Positions 5,386-8,065 of a stretch of DNA of 8,065 nucleotides are shown piece after piece. Position numbers and translations under genes: made by a program. Below the pieces are notes generated by a model that was not told the origin of the DNA, searched no databases, and worked only from the letters and a program-made list of their open reading frames with translations. The stretch spans positions 1 through 8,065 of the forward strand of contig CANQRJ010000063.1 of assembly GCA_947626215.1 (NCBI GenBank). Direction: 5' to 3'. This stretch comes from an uncultured Bacilli bacterium. Lineage in GTDB: Bacteria; Bacillota_I; Bacilli_A; RF39; UBA660. Position 1 is the stretch's first letter. Every line of letters begins with the position of its first letter.

Positions 5386-5417
5386 AACTATTTTGAGAGG
5401 AACTTTTTATTTTATAC
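5386..5417 (-). promoter_or_regulatory. Possible sigma-F-like promoter for spoIIQ
   Basis: The minus strand carries GTATA (5417-5413), which fits a GywTA -35, then 17 bp, then CAAAATAGTT (5395-5386), which fits the AnAnTw half of the sigma-F -10 but not its leading GG. SpoIIQ is sigma-F dependent in B. subtilis and SpoIID is sigma-E dependent, so a separate promoter in this gap would make sense. The match is partial and the DNA is AT-rich. Confidence 0.3.
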
Positions 5418-6347
5418 CTAAATTTTTTGAATTTTTGTATTTTGATAATAATGTTCTAGTATTTCATCATATTTATAATTTTCTTTTGCCATTCCATTCG
5501 CCCCATATTGGCTCATTCCTACTCCATGACCATAACCTTTTGTTGTAATAGAGATTTCGTTTTCTTTTATGTCTATTGTAAAATCTGTAGATCTGAGTCC
5601 TAGTTTCGTTCTTACTTCGGTTCCTTTCCATGTTTTTTCATTTATTGTTATGGTATTTACTCGATTGGTACTTGTTCTTTCGATATTTTCAATGTTTATT
5701 ATGTCACATGGTATTTCTAGAGATGAACAAAATTCTTCTTTTGAAATATTTTTGGTAAATTCATAGTTATTTAATGAGTCATTGTCCCACTTTGATTCGA
5801 CACTATTAAGGTAGGGAAGATCTTCTTTAAAGACTAGTTCAGAATTTTCTGTATAACCATTACTCATGGAAAAATAAAAGGCATTGATGATTTCTCCGTT
5901 ATAGGTTACTACTTCTCCTTGAGTCTCTTTCACGGCATCTCTGATTTTTAAATAATTAGGAAAGAAATTAATTCCCCATTGAGAAAGTAATGTTTTATTA
6001 TCTTTATAAGCTTGATCTTTCGTTCCTATTATTAAATCGTAGTTTAATTCTTGACGGGCATTTTTCTTATATAAGGCATAAGTTCTAGCTGCTACTGCTT
6101 GGGCTTTTAAGGCTTCTACTTCAAAGTATGCAGGCATTTCAGAGGCGACCACACCTACAATGTAGTCTTCTAAACTCACTTCAGTTATTTTATTTTCTTT
6201 CTCATCTAATAATCTTATGTAAGTTATAGGTTTTCCTTCTTCAGGTGGAATGGGTATCGTGTAATTATGGGTATCTGCATATTTTAATACAACTCCAAGT
6301 GTCACCACTAATACAAATACTACTGCTAGTAATATTTTGTTTCTCAT
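5418..6347 (-). CDS. spoIID: SpoIID, stage II sporulation peptidoglycan lytic transglycosylase
   Basis: A 309-aa mother-cell enzyme that cleaves peptidoglycan glycan strands so that the membrane can migrate around the forespore. A single N-terminal membrane anchor (about 4-21) is followed by the SpoIID domain: VSLEDYIVGVVASEMP (57-72) with the likely catalytic Glu70, LKAQAVAARTYAL (80-92), the central NAFYFSMSNGYTENSE (155-170) and the closing signature GYGHGVGMSQYGANGMA (271-287). Length is close to the B. subtilis protein. The usual FxSTSGG motif is altered to FYFSMSNG. Two cysteines (207, 214) lie in a short insert. The ATG is 9 nt from the preceding DUF1146 gene, whose TAA overlaps the AAGGAG ribosome binding site, so the two are probably coupled. 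In B. subtilis it works with SpoIIM and SpoIIP, not seen here. Confidence 0.95.
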   Translation of the reverse strand: MRNKILLAVVFVLVVTLGVVLKYADTHNYTIPIPPEEGKPITYIRLLDEKENKITEVSLEDYIVGVVASEMPAYFEVEALKAQAVAARTYALYKKNARQELNYDLIIGTKDQAYKDNKTLLSQWGINFFPNYLKIRDAVKETQGEVVTYNGEIINAFYFSMSNGYTENSELVFKEDLPYLNSVESKWDNDSLNNYEFTKNISKEEFCSSLEIPCDIINIENIERTSTNRVNTITINEKTWKGTEVRTKLGLRSTDFTIDIKENEISITTKGYGHGVGMSQYGANGMAKENYKYDEILEHYYQNTKIQKI

Positions 6348-6356
6348 ATTGGCTCC

Positions 6357-6536
6357 TTATAGAAATACTAAAATGAAATTCGTTACTAAATAACCTAAAG
6401 CAAGGCTTAGTAATACGACTAATATTCTAGATTCCCAATAACGATTTTTTTTAAATATTTTATCAAAATTTATTCCTGATAATCCAAAGGCCGAGAGCAT
6501 GGTTACAAATACATAGATGTAGATTTTATAATCCAT
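6357..6536 (-). CDS. DUF1146 family small membrane protein (YwzB-like)
   Basis: A 59-aa protein with two membrane helices (about 4-21 and 38-57) joined by a basic loop INFDKIFKKNRYWESR, the family hallmark. Its function is unknown. In Bacilli it is often found between the ATP synthase genes and murA/spoIID, and it lies just before spoIID here. A GTG at 6543-6545 would add MHK, but the AGAGG ribosome binding site (6547-6551) touches that GTG and lies well placed for the ATG at 6534-6536. I therefore prefer the ATG, which leaves a gap of 1 nt to the rpiB stop codon. Tight packing between rpiB and spoIID points to a single transcript. Confidence 0.88.
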   Translation of the reverse strand: MDYKIYIYVFVTMLSAFGLSGINFDKIFKKNRYWESRILVVLLSLALGYLVTNFILVFL

Positions 6537-6537
6537 T

Positions 6538-6978
6538 TTATGCACCTCTTTCGTAATTTATGATTTTTTCAATTCTTCTTAAGTGTCGTTCTTCTGTAGG
6601 ACTAGGTGTTTCAATAAACTTTTTGATGATTTTTATAGCTTCTTCTACTTCTACCCCACCAAAGGCAATCACGTTGGCTCCATTATGATTTTTTGCATGA
6701 TAAGCATCTACTTCATTTACTACTCTTGCACATCGAATTCCTTTTACTTTATTCGCGGCTATGGATATTCCTATGCCATTTCCACAGATGAGAATGCCTA
6801 TATTATCCTTTTCCTTTAAGACATGATGACATACATCAAAAGCAAAATCTGGGTAATCATCTTCGGGATTATTTTCTAATTTTGTATATTCTACTTGATA
6901 TCCTTCCTCATTTAATCTTTTTTCTAATTCTTTTCCTGTTTGAGCTCCTTGATGATCGGCTCCAATAAATATTTTCAT
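6538..6978 (-). CDS. rpiB: Ribose-5-phosphate isomerase B
   Basis: A 146-aa cytoplasmic enzyme of the RpiB/LacAB family that interconverts ribose 5-phosphate and ribulose 5-phosphate in the pentose phosphate pathway. Visible family parts are IGADHQGAQ (5-13; Asp8-His9), DYPDFA (41-46), GILICGNGIGISIAANKVKGIR (61-82) with the probable base Cys65, HNGANVIAFGG (98-108) with His98, and the end HLRRIEKI (132-139). Oddities are Gln for Gly in the DHGG motif, Asn67 for the usual Thr in CGTG, and Gly100 for Asp in HND. All are close to the active site, so another sugar-phosphate substrate (LacA/LacB-like or allose 6-phosphate) cannot be ruled out. The ATG follows AAGAGGAAAG. It leads the rpiB-ywzB-spoIID-spoIIQ operon. 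B. subtilis also has its rpiB (ywlF) upstream of the atp-spoIID area. Confidence 0.92.
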   Translation of the reverse strand: MKIFIGADHQGAQTGKELEKRLNEEGYQVEYTKLENNPEDDYPDFAFDVCHHVLKEKDNIGILICGNGIGISIAANKVKGIRCARVVNEVDAYHAKNHNGANVIAFGGVEVEEAIKIIKKFIETPSPTEERHLRRIEKIINYERGA

Positions 6979-7001
6979 GACTTTCCTCTTTTCTTACGTT
7001 T

Positions 7002-7007
7002 ATTATA
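7002..7007 (-). promoter_or_regulatory. -10 box of the rpiB operon promoter
   Basis: The minus strand reads GATATAATAA, a perfect TATAAT about 24 nt before the rpiB ATG. TTTATC at 17 bp is only a fair -35. No other promoter is evident between the surface-protein gene and rpiB, and I see no clear terminator in this gap. Read-through from the upstream gene is therefore possible. Confidence 0.5.
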
Positions 7008-7045
7008 TCGTAATTTAATTTAAAGATAAAGTCCATGAAAAAAAG

Positions 7046-8065
7046 TTAACTTATTTCATATTTCACTTTATAAGCGTCATTCACATTTCCTGTACCACTA
7101 GAAATTTTCACGTCTTTTTTTAAATAAAGAGAAGGATAAATATTATATGCTGCTCTTGCCCAACCATATGGAGAAAATTCGATTCCATTATATATTGGTA
7201 ATACAACCCATGAATCATTTGGGGTTATGGTCCAAAAATTATCATTATGATACATCCAATCATAAGTTACACATTCTTTTAATCCTTCTATTACTATGCT
7301 AGAATTAAAGTTATCATCCAAAACTTTCCATGTTCTTATCACATTATTTAAACATTTTTCTCTTTGTTCTTTGTTTATCCCAGATGTAGCATATCCGTAA
7401 TCTGAGACAGAAACCATTCCAATATTTGCTTTATATATATATTGAGTGCTTTCACTTACACTTGTTGTTCGTTCTGATTTATAAAAGCCTATCACCGTTT
7501 CTTGTCCAGGATGTTCGATAGATGCAATATTCCAATATATTTCGTCAATCATATTTTTAGCGTTATTATTAAGACCATTTTTGTTAAAATCACAAGATGT
7601 AGTTTGATTATTTTTTCCGGTATAACAAAGTTGATTTGAAAGAGAATTATAATAAAAATTATTTAATAATATATTTAAGTCGGCATTGACCCAGTCACTT
7701 ACACCTTCCCCATTATAAGTTGTTGTTGCACTAGAATCCCAACTATACTCCCCAATACTTTCATTTTTAACGATTTTTACTTTTTGTTCAACTTTATCTT
7801 CACTCGTCATGACATTCACAAGTCCTATAATACGCCATGTTTCATTATTAAATGTGATATAGTTATCAGGACTATTTCCTGCATAACGGTACTCCGTTAT
7901 TTTGAAACCTTCATCATTTACTGTACCAGATAAATTCTCATGTGTAACTTCATAAAGACCATTTCCTTCTGTTACTAAAGGAATTCCTTTACCTAAAATG
8001 TATGCTCCTTTTACAAAATACAAATTACATTTTGTTCTTGATGTGGTGACTCCATTTATTTTTAT
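7046..8065 (-). CDS. Probable surface protein, DUF6273-like, cut by the window edge
   Basis: The last 339 codons of a longer gene. The frame stays open to position 8065, so the start is outside the window; the TTG at 8021-8023 is not a convincing start. The visible part has no membrane segment. It begins with a glycine-rich module (KGIPLVTEGNGLYEV), then YRYAGNSPDNYITFNNETWRIIG (residues 60-81), the aromatic stretch ESIGEYSWDSS, and ends with YPSLYLKKDVKISSGTGNVNDAYKV. This order resembles exported DUF6273-type proteins of gut Firmicutes, where a WRIIG-type core precedes a LYLKxDVKI end. Cys147/Cys158 and Cys238/Cys265 could form disulfides, which fits an extracellular place. The function is unknown. 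Many Asn, Ser, Thr and Tyr residues suit a secreted wall or S-layer-like protein. The signal peptide and anchor would be in the missing part or absent. Confidence 0.7.
   Translation of the reverse strand: MKINGVTTSRTKCNLYFVKGAYILGKGIPLVTEGNGLYEVTHENLSGTVNDEGFKITEYRYAGNSPDNYITFNNETWRIIGLVNVMTSEDKVEQKVKIVKNESIGEYSWDSSATTTYNGEGVSDWVNADLNILLNNFYYNSLSNQLCYTGKNNQTTSCDFNKNGLNNNAKNMIDEIYWNIASIEHPGQETVIGFYKSERTTSVSESTQYIYKANIGMVSVSDYGYATSGINKEQREKCLNNVIRTWKVLDDNFNSSIVIEGLKECVTYDWMYHNDNFWTITPNDSWVVLPIYNGIEFSPYGWARAAYNIYPSLYLKKDVKISSGTGNVNDAYKVKYEIS

Noticed and set aside
5569..5766. Plus-strand open frame of 65 codons
   Set aside because: It is entirely inside spoIID on the opposite strand, which is a clear conserved gene.
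6583..6819. Plus-strand open frame of 78 codons
   Set aside because: It is the antisense shadow of rpiB; its Phe/Tyr-rich product reflects the AT-rich coding strand.
7043..7052. Palindrome AAGTTAACTT followed by T residues on the minus strand
   Set aside because: It has no loop and could form only a very weak hairpin, so it is not a convincing terminator for the surface-protein gene.
8021..8023. TTG as start codon of the last gene
   Set aside because: The frame continues open to the window edge with similar protein character, and no ribosome binding site precedes the TTG. The gene is cut by the window.
1..8065. CRISPR arrays, tRNA or rRNA genes, insertion sequences
   Set aside because: I saw no regularly spaced repeats, no tRNA-like or rRNA-like stretches, and no transposase motifs or terminal inverted repeats.

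Overview
The window looks like chromosomal DNA of a low-GC Gram-positive bacterium of the Bacilli/Firmicutes kind. It is AT-rich, its genes have strong purine-rich ribosome binding sites, TGG encodes Trp, and it carries a long-form HPF, a CspB-like cold shock protein, a DUF1146 protein and the endospore genes spoIID and spoIIQ. The species cannot be named from sequence alone. An uncultured gut-type spore-forming lineage is plausible, because the last gene resembles surface proteins common in such genomes.

Layout. Positions 1-97 lie downstream of hpf and hold two small hairpins and a clear terminator. hpf (98-622) and a csp gene (697-912) are both on the minus strand, each with its own terminator. 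A gene-free stretch of about 320 bases (913-1241) carries the csp leader and promoter in one direction and the agrB promoter region in the other. Then comes an agr quorum-sensing locus in an unusual arrangement. agrB and a 36-codon agrD (1893-2003) run on the plus strand. agrC and agrA (2069-4053) run on the minus strand, tail-to-tail with agrBD across a two-way terminator. From 7007 down to 4126 lies a minus-strand operon: rpiB, a DUF1146 (ywzB-type) gene, spoIID, spoIIQ and a 188-aa protein that may be a degenerate MreB/Mbl-like protein. The window ends with the 3' part of a minus-strand gene for a probable surface protein.

How the genes fit together. AgrB should process AgrD into a cyclic peptide, AgrC should sense that peptide, and AgrA, a LytTR response regulator, should act on target promoters. 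The peptide core is very aromatic and seems to predict a six-residue ring instead of the usual five. SpoIID (a peptidoglycan-cleaving mother-cell enzyme) and SpoIIQ (a forespore membrane protein with a LytM fold, here without any recognisable zinc ligands) are engulfment proteins. The gene order rpiB-ywzB-spoIID-spoIIQ-mbl-like resembles a compressed version of the Bacillus subtilis region ywlF...atp-ywzB-ywmB-murAA-spoIID-spoIIQ-spoIIID-mbl. The agr locus sits directly beside this sporulation operon. Whether the two are linked in regulation is only a hypothesis.
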